Positions 7,609-14,973 are shown, numbered from the stretch's first letter. The stretch: 26,406 bases of DNA from an uncultured Chloroflexota bacterium (GCA_937879875.1 CALFMN010000088.1:1-26406), one strand, 5' to 3'. Translations and numbers: made by a program. Notes: generated by a model from the sequence alone, not told the origin.

Positions 7609-8556
7609 TCAGCCGCTCGCCGCCACGCCGCTGCCCACCAGTCGCAAATGCTGAATCGCGGCGAGCAGCCGCGGCGAAGGCAGCGGCAGATCGGAGGCGG
7701 CGAGATTCTCGTCGAGTTGCTGCGCCAGGCGGGCGCCTGGGATGGTGACCGCTACCTCTTCCTGCGCCAGCACCCAGCCGAGCGCCGCCTGCGCTGCGCT
7801 GCGCTCGTTGGCGGCTGCCAGATCACGCAGGCGTTCAGCGAAGGCGAGCGCAGCCCGCAACCGATCCGCCGCCCAGCCGGCACGCGGGTCTTCGGGCGTG
7901 GATTGGTGCCGTGGCGCATCGTTTCCGGCGAGCACGCCGCCGAGCAGCGGCGCCCGCGCGATCACGCCGATGCCCGCGGCCCGCGCCCGCGGCAGCAGCG
8001 GCAGCAACTCCGAGTCAAAGGCGTTCAGCGGCAGTTGCAGCGTGGCGACGCGCGAATCCGCGAGGGAGGCAAGCGCGGCCTCCTCATCCTGTACTGCGAC
8101 GCCGATGTGGCGGATCACGCCGTCGGCCTGCAACCGGGCGAGCGCATCCCACAGTTCGGGCTGCGCCAGATTCGCGGGCGTCGGGTGATGAAGCTGATAG
8201 AGGTCGATCGTTTCACAGCGCAGCCGCTCGCGGCTCGCTTGGGCCGCGCCGGCCAGGTGTTGCGGGCTGAAATCGCGCGCGAGCGTACCGTCGCGCCACA
8301 CCAGCCCGCCCTTGGTGGCGATGAAGGCGTGCTCGCGCCGGCCCTCGATCGCTCGGCCGATCAGCCGTTCGCTGCGGCCGTCACCGTAGATGCCGGCGGT
8401 ATCGATAAAGTTCGCGCCGCGTCCGATGGCCGAGCGGATCAACTCGATCGCGGTGTCGTCGTCTGGCGCGAGGCCGTCCGGCCCGCCCAGGGTCCACCCG
8501 CCAAAGCCGATTTCGCCGACCAGGGCGCCTGTCTCGCCGAGTTTGCGGTAGTACAT
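7609..8556 (-). CDS. aldo/keto reductase
   Basis: From the ATG at 8556 (GAAGG just upstream) this gives 315 aa, the usual size of the family. The open frame extends upstream to 8679, but the extra residues do not belong to the fold. The (beta/alpha)8 barrel NADPH-dependent oxidoreductase tetrad is visible: Asp52 (FIDTAGIYG), Tyr57, Lys82 (ATKGG) and His in LYQLHHP (123-124). The C-terminal cofactor region ends with ALGWVLAQ and IPGARLAQQL. It belongs to the group of aldo/keto reductases annotated with sugar or aldehyde substrates. The physiological substrate cannot be inferred. It is on the same strand as the genes upstream, with a 135-bp gap before it. Confidence 0.92.
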   Translation of the reverse strand: MYYRKLGETGALVGEIGFGGWTLGGPDGLAPDDDTAIELIRSAIGRGANFIDTAGIYGDGRSERLIGRAIEGRREHAFIATKGGLVWRDGTLARDFSPQHLAGAAQASRERLRCETIDLYQLHHPTPANLAQPELWDALARLQADGVIRHIGVAVQDEEAALASLADSRVATLQLPLNAFDSELLPLLPRARAAGIGVIARAPLLGGVLAGNDAPRHQSTPEDPRAGWAADRLRAALAFAERLRDLAAANERSAAQAALGWVLAQEEVAVTIPGARLAQQLDENLAASDLPLPSPRLLAAIQHLRLVGSGVAASG

Positions 8557-8691
8557 CTGCGCCTTCCATGGGGAGGTATTCGGCACAGGGTAGCGAGGGA
8601 GCGGAGCCGGGATCCTGTACGGCTTGTCACCGCGGGTCCAGGCCGCGCGTTCCGGAACGAGAACGTGTGCGCCAGCCATGGCCGGCCCCGG

Positions 8692-9102
8692 CTACTCCAC
8701 GATGATCTCGATGCGCTGGCCCTTGGCAGAGTCTTTGACATCGTAAATCGTGCCGCGCCGGCCGCTGCGCAGTGCGCTGAGCAGGTCGTCCATCTGCAAC
8801 GGCAAGCCGGCTCGGCCAAAGGGAAAGTTGCCGGGCGCGAAGCGCAGGCCGGAGTTGACCATGCCGTAGGGGATGGAGACGTTCGCCCACATGCGCCCGG
8901 TGGTGGTGTCGGTCACGCGCACGCGGAACCAGCGCGGCCGGCCATGGCGGCCATTGTCGGCGCGGTCGCGCTCGTCGCGGCGGTCGCGCCTGTCACGTCC
9001 GTCCTCCTCGTCGCCGAGGGCACGGAGCAGTTCGGCGGCCTCCGCCGCGGTGATCTTGCCCTGCTCGAGCAGTTCGAGCACGCGCAGCCGTTCCTGGTTC
9101 AT
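8692..9102 (-). CDS. SHOCT-like domain protein, 136 aa
   Basis: The ATG at 9102 has AGGA about 7 nt upstream. Residues 4-30 form a helical hairpin of the SHOCT-like type (LELLEQGKITAAEAAELLRAL). A charged Arg/Asp linker of about 20 residues follows, then a C-terminal domain with RWFRVRVTD and DVKDSAKGQRIEIIVE. There is no signal peptide. It is the third gene of a minus-strand cassette headed by a DUF2089 regulator and a DUF4097-like protein. The same helical hairpin occurs in all three products. Proteins of this type are common in Chloroflexota and Firmicutes beside envelope-stress style regulators, but a biochemical role is not established. Confidence 0.82.
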   Translation of the reverse strand: MNQERLRVLELLEQGKITAAEAAELLRALGDEEDGRDRRDRRDERDRADNGRHGRPRWFRVRVTDTTTGRMWANVSIPYGMVNSGLRFAPGNFPFGRAGLPLQMDDLLSALRSGRRGTIYDVKDSAKGQRIEIIVE

Positions 9103-9161
9103 GGCGGTTCCTGGGAGGCTGGTTCGCCCCCGGCTCCTCGGTCTGTACGTTTGGCGGGAGC

Positions 9162-9247
9162 GTGGTGAGTGGTGAGTAGTGAATGGTGAACGGCGGGAGG
9201 TACCGCGCCGGCGCCGATTCACCGCTCACCATTCACCACTCTCCGCC
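9162..9247. repeat. heptad-based inverted repeat
   Basis: The left arm is a run of degenerate 7-mers (GGTGAGT, GGTGAGT, AGTGAAT, GGTGAAC) at about 9164-9191. The right arm (9218-9247) read on the minus strand repeats the pattern (GGTGAAT, GGTGAGC, GGTGAAT). About 19 of 22 positions of the arms are complementary, separated by a GC-rich spacer. It lies between two genes of one transcription unit and looks like a mobile intergenic repeat rather than a simple terminator. Confidence 0.7.
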
Positions 9248-9253
9248 ATTCGC

Positions 9254-10372
9254 CTACTGCCCGCCGCCGCGCAGGGCGCTGAGCAGGGCGGCGGCTTCGC
9301 CGGGTGTGATCTCGTGGCGTTCGACCATATCGAGGATGCGCATCGTCTCCTCTTGCGATGGGCCGGACGCGGGCCGTGCTGCCGTCGCCGTGCGGGCCGC
9401 AGCCGGCCGCTCCTCGGCCGCGGCCGAGGTTGGCTGATCATCGCCGTGCGTCTCCGCAGGAATCCGGGCGTCGGTGACGGAGACACGGTGCAACGGCGTG
9501 GACGGCGCCTCTTCGATCCGGATGCGGACGGAGCCCAGCTCGCTGCTGACTTTGAGGCTGGCCGGTGCGTCTTCGGGGCCGGGGCCGGCGCGATTGTCCA
9601 CCGAGCCAAGCGAGACGTGCGTTTCGATGCGCACCGGCGCGTCGGGCGCGAGGCCCAGTCGCACGCTGCCCAGGCTTGTCTCGACGACGTGGTTGCCGGA
9701 GAGCAGGCGCAGGCCGGAGACGCGCACGCTGCCGGCGCTGGCGCGCAGTGTGCTGTCGCCGGTGAGACGCACGTCGTCCGCATGGACGGCGCCCGCGTCG
9801 GTACGGGCGTCGAGCGTGCCGGCGATACGGTCGAGCTCGACCTTGCCGGCGCTGGAGGCGATGCGCAGGCGGCCGTCGCAATCGCTGACGCGCAGCTTGC
9901 CGGCGTCGGTGCGCAGATCGAACTCGGCTTCGTGCAGGTCGGCAACACTCATACGGCCTGCTTCGACCCGCGCCTGCAAGCGGATGCGCTGCGGCACAAA
10001 CACGTCGAGCTGCAGGCCGTTGTCGCGCACGCGCCAGGGACGGAAGTCCACCGTCTGCCAGCTATGGCGCGGATGCACGTCGACGGTGATCGCGCCGTCC
10101 TCGCCTGTGCCGATCTCGATCTGCTCCTCGTTGGCGCGACGGCCGCGCAGCACGAGGCGGGTGCGTTCGCCCGCCGCCACCGGCCGCACGGAGACGCTGA
10201 TCAGGCCGGCATTCAGACGCAGCGCCGGCACCTCCCCAAAAACCAGTTCACGCTCGATTGTCTCCACTGCCTCGTCCTCATCGTCCGCGAGATGCAGGCC
10301 GAAGCCGCCGGGCCGGTCAAGCCGTTCCAGCCGCCGGCCGAGCCGTTCGAGGAACTCTCCCAGGTCGTTCAT
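9254..10372 (-). CDS. DUF4097-like beta-repeat protein with C-terminal SHOCT-like hairpin
   Basis: The ATG at 10372 has GGAG 8 nt upstream and gives 372 aa. The N-terminal 60 residues are helical and charged (LGEFLERLGRRLERL). Residues of about 65-310 are a long series of short beta strands (FDLRTDAGKLRVSDCDG, KVELDRIAGTLDARTDAG, LRASAGSVRVSGLRL), the pattern of DUF4097/adhesin-like beta-solenoids. An acidic/Pro-Ala linker follows. The last 30 residues are a helical hairpin (MRILDMVERHEITPGEAAALL) matching the neighbouring genes. No signal peptide or membrane segment is seen. Proteins with this fold often accompany PspC/anti-sigma-like regulators. I infer a scaffold or regulatory role, not an enzyme. 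Confidence 0.82.
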   Translation of the reverse strand: MNDLGEFLERLGRRLERLDRPGGFGLHLADDEDEAVETIERELVFGEVPALRLNAGLISVSVRPVAAGERTRLVLRGRRANEEQIEIGTGEDGAITVDVHPRHSWQTVDFRPWRVRDNGLQLDVFVPQRIRLQARVEAGRMSVADLHEAEFDLRTDAGKLRVSDCDGRLRIASSAGKVELDRIAGTLDARTDAGAVHADDVRLTGDSTLRASAGSVRVSGLRLLSGNHVVETSLGSVRLGLAPDAPVRIETHVSLGSVDNRAGPGPEDAPASLKVSSELGSVRIRIEEAPSTPLHRVSVTDARIPAETHGDDQPTSAAAEERPAAARTATAARPASGPSQEETMRILDMVERHEITPGEAAALLSALRGGGQ

Positions 10373-10624
10373 CTGAAATCTCCGTTGGTCATAGGGGGCA
10401 AGCCCCCTCTCACCCCCGATAGTGAGGTCCGCTGCGCGGACGGTGATTTCACTGTCAGGCTCCCGTGCTGCTCCTGACAAACTTGAGGGATCTCGGGGGC
10501 AAACCCCTCAGACGGCGACAGCGTTGGCGGGTTTTCGGGGTCGATTGGCGGTTCATCTGGCGTATGCGACTGTTGGCGTTCAATCCTGTTCGGCCCCCCT
10601 TCCCCGGCGCCGCGCGAGCGTCGC
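10373..10624 (-). other. structured 250-bp gap inside the DUF2089 cassette
   Basis: This stretch separates two genes that otherwise look like one operon. It holds several short perfect inverted repeats: AGGGGGC-AA-GCCCCCT (10394-10409), GTCCGC-TGC-GCGGAC (about 10428-10442), and TGTCAGG...CCTGACA (about 10454-10480). A second GGGGGCAAACCCC motif (about 10496-10508) echoes the first. No ribosome site with a meaningful frame was found. The structures could attenuate transcription or be remnants of REP-like elements. Confidence 0.5.
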
Positions 10625-11017
10625 TTACAGATCGCGCAGGCGTTGCGCGGCGGCGGCGGCGGTGATCGTGCCGGCCGCGAGCTCGTCCAGAATCTGCTGG
10701 CGCTGCGGGCCGCGGCCGTTCGTCTCGCCCTCCTCCGCCGGTGGCGCACCGGCGCTGTCGAAGCCCATCGCTGCGAGCAGCTCGTTCAAGCGCGCGACGA
10801 CGGTGGGATAGGACACGCCCAGCTCGTCCTCCACGTCCTTGATCTTGCCGCGTCGCTTGACGAACACCTCGGCGAAGGCGAGCTGATCGCGATTGAGCCG
10901 CTGCCAGGGGCCGAGGCTGAAGACGCCCTCGATCGCCGTGCCGCAGCCGTCGCAGTGCAGCCGGGTGACGCGGGGCTCCTCGCCGCAGACCGGGCACTGC
11001 GTTGGTACGGGATGCAT
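10625..11017 (-). CDS. DUF2089-family zinc-ribbon/HTH regulator
   Basis: The product is 130 aa with an excellent ribosome site (AAGGAGGTGA, 5 nt before the ATG). Residues 8-25 form a zinc ribbon (Cys8, Cys11, Cys22, Cys25). Residues of about 38-85 are a helix-turn-helix (FVKRRGKIKDVEDELGVSYPTV), the DUF2089 signature. The last 24 residues are a SHOCT-like hairpin (ILDELAAGTITAAAAAQRL). It is presumably a small DNA-binding regulator of its own cassette (the two genes downstream), as known for gene neighbourhoods of this family. Its promoter is unusually clear and overlaps a symmetric element, which would suit autoregulation. Confidence 0.88.
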   Translation of the reverse strand: MHPVPTQCPVCGEEPRVTRLHCDGCGTAIEGVFSLGPWQRLNRDQLAFAEVFVKRRGKIKDVEDELGVSYPTVVARLNELLAAMGFDSAGAPPAEEGETNGRGPQRQQILDELAAGTITAAAAAQRLRDL

Positions 11018-11040
11018 CGCTCACCTCCTTCACTACCGTC

Positions 11041-11069
11041 ATTATCAATCGATATATGAAGAAAGTCAA
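11041..11069 (-). promoter_or_regulatory. sigma70-type promoter of the DUF2089 cassette
   Basis: On the minus strand, TTGACT (11064-11069), a 17-nt spacer and GATAAT (11041-11046) stand out in a short AT-rich island. They match the consensus at 5 of 6 positions each. The predicted transcript start lies about 18 nt before the ATG, leaving just room for the ribosome site. Confidence 0.85.
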
Positions 11070-11104
11070 GGTTCAAATTGAGATTTACGACTTTCTGATC
11101 GATA
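11048..11104. promoter_or_regulatory. operator-like symmetric element over the DUF2089 promoter
   Basis: Two copies of ATCGATA (11048-11054 and 11098-11104) lie exactly 50 bp apart. Nested between them is an exact 8-bp inverted repeat, AGAAAGTC (11060-11067) and GACTTTCT (11089-11096). The inner arm overlaps the -35 hexamer, so a bound protein would block RNA polymerase. Confidence 0.5.
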
Positions 11105-11221
11105 GCCGTGCTGGGTGAATCACACGATCGGCCCGAGCTGCACGGCTGCCGGCCCGTGACCGCGGCCTGCGCCGTCAGATCGAACAGCATGCGGGCGATC
11201 ACACCGCGGCCGGCAACGATC

Positions 11222-12541
11222 TCAGGAAGACCGCCCTTCGGTATCGGCGGCGTCCGACGGTCCGCTGATGATCAGGCGCACGCCGCGGTCGTAGGTCAGG
11301 TAATTCCACGACCAGTTCACCAGGACGAGCACGCGGTTGCGGAAGCCGATCAACGTGACGATGTGCAGCGCGAGCCACATCAGCCAGGCGATGAAGCCGG
11401 TGAACGACAGTGGGCCGATCTGCGCCACCGCGGCGTTGCGGCCGATCGTCGCCATGGTGCCTTTGTCGCGGTAGACGAACGGCAGCGGCGGCGCGCCGCG
11501 CAGTTCACGCGCGATGTTGCCCACGGCGCAGGCGGCGCCTTGCAGCGCGACCTGCGCCAGCATCGGCAGCGGCTGGCCGTCTGCGCTGGCCCCGGACATA
11601 TCGCCGACGCAGTACACCTCGGGATGGCCTTTGACGCGCAGGCAGGCGTCCACGTCCAGCCGGCCCGACTTGCCCTTCGGCGCCGGCACGCCCTGCGCGA
11701 GGTCGGCGGCGCGTACGCCGGCCGCCCACATCACCGTGCCGGTGCGAAGCTCGCCGCCGCCGCGCAGCCGCAGCCGATCGCCGTCGAGACTCTCCACGGC
11801 CGTGTTCAGCCGCACATCGACGCCCTTCGTGCGCAACACACGCAGGGCGTAGCGGCGCAGCCGTGGGCGGAATGTGCTCAACAGGCTGTCCGCCGCTTCG
11901 ATCAGAATCACGCGTGCAGGGGCGAGATCCTGGCCGGGAAAGTCGTGCGGCAGCGTGTGCTGAATCAGCTCGTGCAGCGCGCCGGCAAACTCCACGCCGG
12001 TCGGCCCGCCGCCGACCACGACGAAGGTGAGCAGCGTCGCTCGTCGCGCGGCGTCGTGCTCCCAGGCGGCCTCTTCGAAGCGGCGCAGCACATGATTGCG
12101 CAGCGCCAGCGCTTCATCGATATCCTTCAGTCCGAGCGCCTGCCGGCGCAGCGTATCGATGCCGAAGAAGTTGCTCGTGCTGCCGGCGGCCAGGATCAGG
12201 TAGTCGTAGGCAAGCTGCCCCGCCGAAGTCTGCACGAATCTGGCGTCGAGGTCGACGGCGCTCACGTCCGTCACGCGAAAACGCACGTTGCGGCTGCGGC
12301 CGAGGATGGGACGCACCGCGTGGGCGATCTCGTCCGGCTCAAGGCCCGCGGTAGCGACCTGGTACAGCAGCGGCGTGAAGGTGTGGTAGTTGTGGCGATC
12401 GACGAGGGTGACATCGACGGGCAGGCGCTGCAGCCGCTTGGCCGCCTCCAGGCCGCCGAAGCCGGCACCGACGATCAGCACCCGCGGCCGTGTGCGCGGC
12501 GGCCGGCGCTGCGTTGAATGTTCGATCTGCCCTTGCGCCAT
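11222..12541 (-). CDS. type II NADH dehydrogenase (NDH-2)-like FAD oxidoreductase
   Basis: The chosen ATG at 12541 has GGAGG 6 nt upstream and gives 439 aa, the size of NDH-2. The frame is open further upstream but lacks a better start. The FAD-binding GAGFGG motif is at 25-30. A second dinucleotide-binding motif (VVVGGGPTGVEFAGAL) sits in the middle and binds NADH. A VYCVGDMSG motif near the C-terminus contacts FAD. The last 80 residues contain a hydrophobic/amphipathic stretch (FIAWLMWLALHIVTLIGFRNR), typical of the membrane-docking C-terminus of non-proton-pumping NADH:quinone oxidoreductases. It would feed electrons from NADH into the quinone pool. The gene seems monocistronic. Confidence 0.9.
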   Translation of the reverse strand: MAQGQIEHSTQRRPPRTRPRVLIVGAGFGGLEAAKRLQRLPVDVTLVDRHNYHTFTPLLYQVATAGLEPDEIAHAVRPILGRSRNVRFRVTDVSAVDLDARFVQTSAGQLAYDYLILAAGSTSNFFGIDTLRRQALGLKDIDEALALRNHVLRRFEEAAWEHDAARRATLLTFVVVGGGPTGVEFAGALHELIQHTLPHDFPGQDLAPARVILIEAADSLLSTFRPRLRRYALRVLRTKGVDVRLNTAVESLDGDRLRLRGGGELRTGTVMWAAGVRAADLAQGVPAPKGKSGRLDVDACLRVKGHPEVYCVGDMSGASADGQPLPMLAQVALQGAACAVGNIARELRGAPPLPFVYRDKGTMATIGRNAAVAQIGPLSFTGFIAWLMWLALHIVTLIGFRNRVLVLVNWSWNYLTYDRGVRLIISGPSDAADTEGRSS

Positions 12542-12660
12542 CGCCGCCTCCACGCGTGCGCCCGCGAATTGAGCAGGAGCGACCGCGCCTGCTGATCGCC
12601 GGGCCGCCTGCTCGCTCACGATCGTACCCCCAGCAGGCCAACCGTACATGCCCCGAACGG

Positions 12661-12680
12661 GCCGTGGCCGCCGCCACGGC
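12661..12680 (-). terminator. hairpin between the XRE regulator and NDH-2 genes
   Basis: A perfect 8-bp stem GCCGTGGC/GCCACGGC with a 4-nt loop lies about 27 nt past the true end of the regulator frame. There is no U-tract, so the terminator role is tentative. Confidence 0.4.
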
Positions 12681-12706
12681 AAAGGCGCCGGCCATGTTCG
12701 CGAGGC

Positions 12707-13500
12707 TCAGCTTTCCGGGGTCAGTTCGGCCCGCAGCCGTTCGAGCGCCTCGGCGCTGCCGCTGTCGGCCGGGACGAAGATCAGCAGCCGCGGCTCGCGC
12801 TGGCGGGCGAACGTAGCGATCAGCCATGCCAGCCACAGCGGGCCGAGCCGTCGGTGCTGCAGACCCAACACGGGGCAGCCGAGTCTGCCTCGACGCGCGC
12901 CGCTCTGTACAGCGACGAAAATCCGGAGATGGTGCGAAGATCGCGCAGTGTTCGCTGGAACGCCGCGTCGTGCGCGACGATCCGCGTTTCGCGCTTGAAG
13001 CGGGCGACGAGCGCCGGCGCCGCTTCGTCCCAGTTGAGCGCGCGCGAACGGAACTGGCGGTCGAAGACGAGGCGCAGCAGGTTCGAGCCTTCAACGGGCA
13101 GACGCGCCGGATAGACCTCGAAGGTCGCCGGCCCAAGGGCGTTCCAGTCGAGCAGGCCCCAGCAGGCGTCGACCACGAACGCCGGGTACGGCTGCGCCCG
13201 CGCGAACGCCGCGGCAAGCGCATCGGTCTGCCGGCTGGCGACCGGCGCGGCTGTCGGCGGAGCGACGCCCATCGTGCTGAACAGCCGCGAGCGCGCCTTG
13301 TCCGACAGTGCCAGTGCCGCGGCCAGCGCCGCCAGCAGTCCGGCGCTCGGGTGCTGGCGGTCGCCGCTCTCCAGCATTTCGATGTACTGACGGGTACAGC
13401 CGGCGAGCAGGGCCAGCGCGGAGCGGCTCAGGCCGCGCGCTTCTCTCGCCTCGCGAAGCTGGCTGCCGAGGCCCGTGCCCGCCGGATCTGCGTCGGCCAT
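12707..13500 (-). pseudogene. XRE-family MmyB-type regulator with a -1 frameshift
   Basis: Residues of about 12-66 form an XRE helix-turn-helix (LREAREARGLSRSALALLAGCTRQYIEMLE). The rest is the MmyB-like ligand-binding region (YPAFVVDACWGLLDWN). The uninterrupted frame stops at 12820 with a Cys/Trp-rich, non-homologous tail. Shifting frame at the GGGG run (12872-12875) restores the normal family C-terminus (VLGLQHRRLGPLWLAWL ... LLIFVPADSGSAEALERL), ending at 12707. One extra C on the coding strand would give an intact protein of about 264 aa, the normal length. This is either a real inactivating indel or a homopolymer sequencing error. The ribosome site is weak. The gene is divergent from the CDGSH gene. 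Confidence 0.8.
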
Positions 13501-13508
13501 CTCTCACC

Positions 13509-13530
13509 GAGGCGCCATCACGGGCGCCTC
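13509..13530. repeat. short inverted repeat just upstream of the XRE regulator
   Basis: GAGGCGCC and GGCGCCTC are separated by 6 nt, 9-30 bp before the regulator's ATG. It could be an autoregulatory operator or a leader hairpin. Confidence 0.4.
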
Positions 13531-13670
13531 GCCCGCTGGCTCGTCTGCCGCAGTATAGCTGTGCAGAATTCGCGCTTGCGCGCTTGAATGAAGGGAGGAT
13601 GCTATGCTTTGGCGGCACCGGCGTCGGCCGGGGCGAATGAGGATGCGCACGCTGGATGCGGGGGAGAGCG

Positions 13671-13883
13671 ATGGCAGACGAGACGCGCGTGGTGGTGCGG
13701 CCGAACGGGCCGTATCTCGTAGAGGGTCCGCTGACGGTGGTCGACGCGGAAGGCCGAGAATACAAGAGCGACCGGCCGCGCATCGCCCTCTGCCGCTGCG
13801 GCGGCTCGGCCAACAAGCCGTTCTGCGACGGCACCCACCAGCGCAATGGCTTTGAGGCGCCGTCGGCCGCACCCGGCGATTAG
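13671..13883 (+). CDS. CDGSH iron-sulfur domain protein
   Basis: The ATG at 13671 is preceded by GGGAG with about 5 nt spacing and gives 70 aa. The CDGSH-type [2Fe-2S] motif is complete: Cys41, Cys43, Cys52 and His56 (CRCGGSANKPFCDGTH). The N-terminal half is the usual beta-rich GPYLVEGPLTVVDAEG of bacterial single-CDGSH proteins. These bind a labile 2Fe-2S cluster through three Cys and one His, and act in electron transfer or redox sensing; a precise partner is not known here. It is cytoplasmic. A 51-bp gap separates it from the zinc-finger membrane protein gene on the same strand, so cotranscription is likely. Confidence 0.93.
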   Translation: MADETRVVVRPNGPYLVEGPLTVVDAEGREYKSDRPRIALCRCGGSANKPFCDGTHQRNGFEAPSAAPGD

Positions 13884-13934
13884 ATCGCACAGCACTCGGT
13901 CGCGAAACGGCCCGCCAGAAAGGAAACCGCCGAG

Positions 13935-14363
13935 GTGGCCCTCACTCAGACCCGCGAGAGCCGACGGCAGCGGCGTCGAGTACCCAGTCGCGCGGCGCAG
14001 CGGCCGGTGATCCCCTGCGCTGTGGCCGGCTGCGCCGCGCCCGGCGATGCGACCTGCGCCCGCTGCGGCCGGAACCTGTGCCGCCGCCACGCCGGGCCGG
14101 CTCCGACCTCGAACGGCGCGCGGCGGGCTCTGGCCAGCGGCGCGCGGTCTCCTGCCCGCTGCGCGCTCTGCCGCCTCGAGGAGCGGCGGCGCGGGCAGAC
14201 GCTGGTGCGGCGGCTGTGGTGGGGCGCCGCGGCAGCGGGCTTCGCCGTCTTCACCGCGCTCGCCTTCCGCTCCAACATGAAGCAGGGGCTGGCGCTGGTC
14301 GCGCTCGTCGTGCTGATCGCGGTGCTGGCGCTGTTCTACGATCGGGCAATGCGCCGCCGCTGA
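13935..14363 (+). CDS. small membrane protein with N-terminal B-box/AN1-like zinc finger
   Basis: This 142-aa protein starts at GTG (13935); the ribosome site (AAGGAAA) is distant, so the start is moderately sure. Residues 28-52 hold a compact zinc-binding pattern, Cys28, Cys33, Cys41, Cys44, Cys49 and His52 (CARCGRNLCRRH), followed by Cys76 and Cys79. This resembles B-box or AN1-type fingers seen in bacterial membrane proteins. Two hydrophobic helices follow at about 95-111 and 117-134, with a basic tail. I infer a membrane-anchored protein with a cytoplasmic zinc module that may bind protein partners. It shares a transcript with the CDGSH gene and is followed by a terminator. Confidence 0.78.
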   Translation: MALTQTRESRRQRRRVPSRAAQRPVIPCAVAGCAAPGDATCARCGRNLCRRHAGPAPTSNGARRALASGARSPARCALCRLEERRRGQTLVRRLWWGAAAAGFAVFTALAFRSNMKQGLALVALVVLIAVLALFYDRAMRRR

Positions 14364-14479
14364 AGCCTCTGGCGCAGCAGCCACGCAGCCCATGCCAGCT
14401 CGCGTTGAAGCTGGTCCGCGGCCGGCCGGAGCTGGAGACAACCGATCCGGTCCGGCATCAGGCCCTGGCAAACGCCGAA

Positions 14480-14508
14480 GACGGCCCGCGTCTCACGACG
14501 GGGCCGTC
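14480..14508 (+). terminator. rho-independent terminator
   Basis: A 12-bp stem with one bulged G (GACGGCCC-g-CGTC / GACG-GGGCCGTC) and a TCAC loop is followed by T-rich TCTGTATGTTCGTTT. It ends the CDGSH/zinc-finger transcript and faces the convergent tatA gene. Confidence 0.75.
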
Positions 14509-14544
14509 TCTGTATGTTCGTTTGAACGGTGCACGCGAGGGACG

Positions 14545-14973
14545 CTAACTGCCGCGGTACTCCGGCGCCGAGCCGTTGCCGGAGGCGCTGGGCGCCTGCG
14601 GAGGGGTGTTCGGGCGATACTCCGTGGGCGCGTACTCCATACGCCGCTGCGGCTCGACGGTTTGCTGAACGGCGGGAGCCACGGGCGGGACCGGCTGCGC
14701 GGGCGGCACGTAGGCGGGCGGCTGTGGTGCGGCGTAGCCGGTTACGGGCGGCTGAGGAGCGCCATAACTGGCCGTGGGGCCGGCCGGAGGCAGGGTTTGC
14801 GCGGCGGCGCGGCGTGCGGCGGTCGCCTCATCATCGCGGCCGGCTTCCTTCTTGAACTCGCGGATGCTCTTGCCCAGCGCGCCGCCCACGTCTCCGAGTT
14901 TGTTGGCGCCGAACAGCAGCACGATTACGACGATCAGCAGGATGAGATGCACCGGATTGGAGAAGAAATCCAT
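14545..14973 (-). CDS. tatA: TatA-type twin-arginine translocase component
   Basis: This 142-aa protein has the TatA plan: one membrane helix at about residues 7-22 (PVHLILLIVVIVLLFG), the FG hinge, and an amphipathic helix ending in GKSIREFKKE. These proteins form the pore for export of folded proteins. The usual FGPKKLPELG reads FGANKLGDVG, so the hinge proline is replaced. Residues of about 58-142 are a Pro/Ala/Gln/Tyr-rich disordered tail, which makes it longer than the usual 60-90 aa. The ribosome site AGGAG is 9 nt before the ATG. No tatC is seen in the window. TatA and TatB/E cannot be told apart firmly; I favour TatA. Confidence 0.88.
   Translation of the reverse strand: MDFFSNPVHLILLIVVIVLLFGANKLGDVGGALGKSIREFKKEAGRDDEATAARRAAAQTLPPAGPTASYGAPQPPVTGYAAPQPPAYVPPAQPVPPVAPAVQQTVEPQRRMEYAPTEYRPNTPPQAPSASGNGSAPEYRGS

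Noticed and set aside
7003..9168. 721-codon plus-strand frame spanning three minus-strand genes
   Set aside because: It crosses gene boundaries and intergenic repeats and has no recognisable domain, so it is a composition artefact.
10455..11202. Alternative minus-strand frames overlapping the DUF2089 gene and its promoter
   Set aside because: They read through the promoter region and give Arg-rich sequence; the DUF2089 frame has a near-perfect ribosome site and zinc ribbon.
13599..13640. Possible 13-codon upstream reading frame before the CDGSH gene
   Set aside because: The G-rich ribosome-site-like sequence abuts its ATG with no spacer, and the peptide shows no conservation signal.
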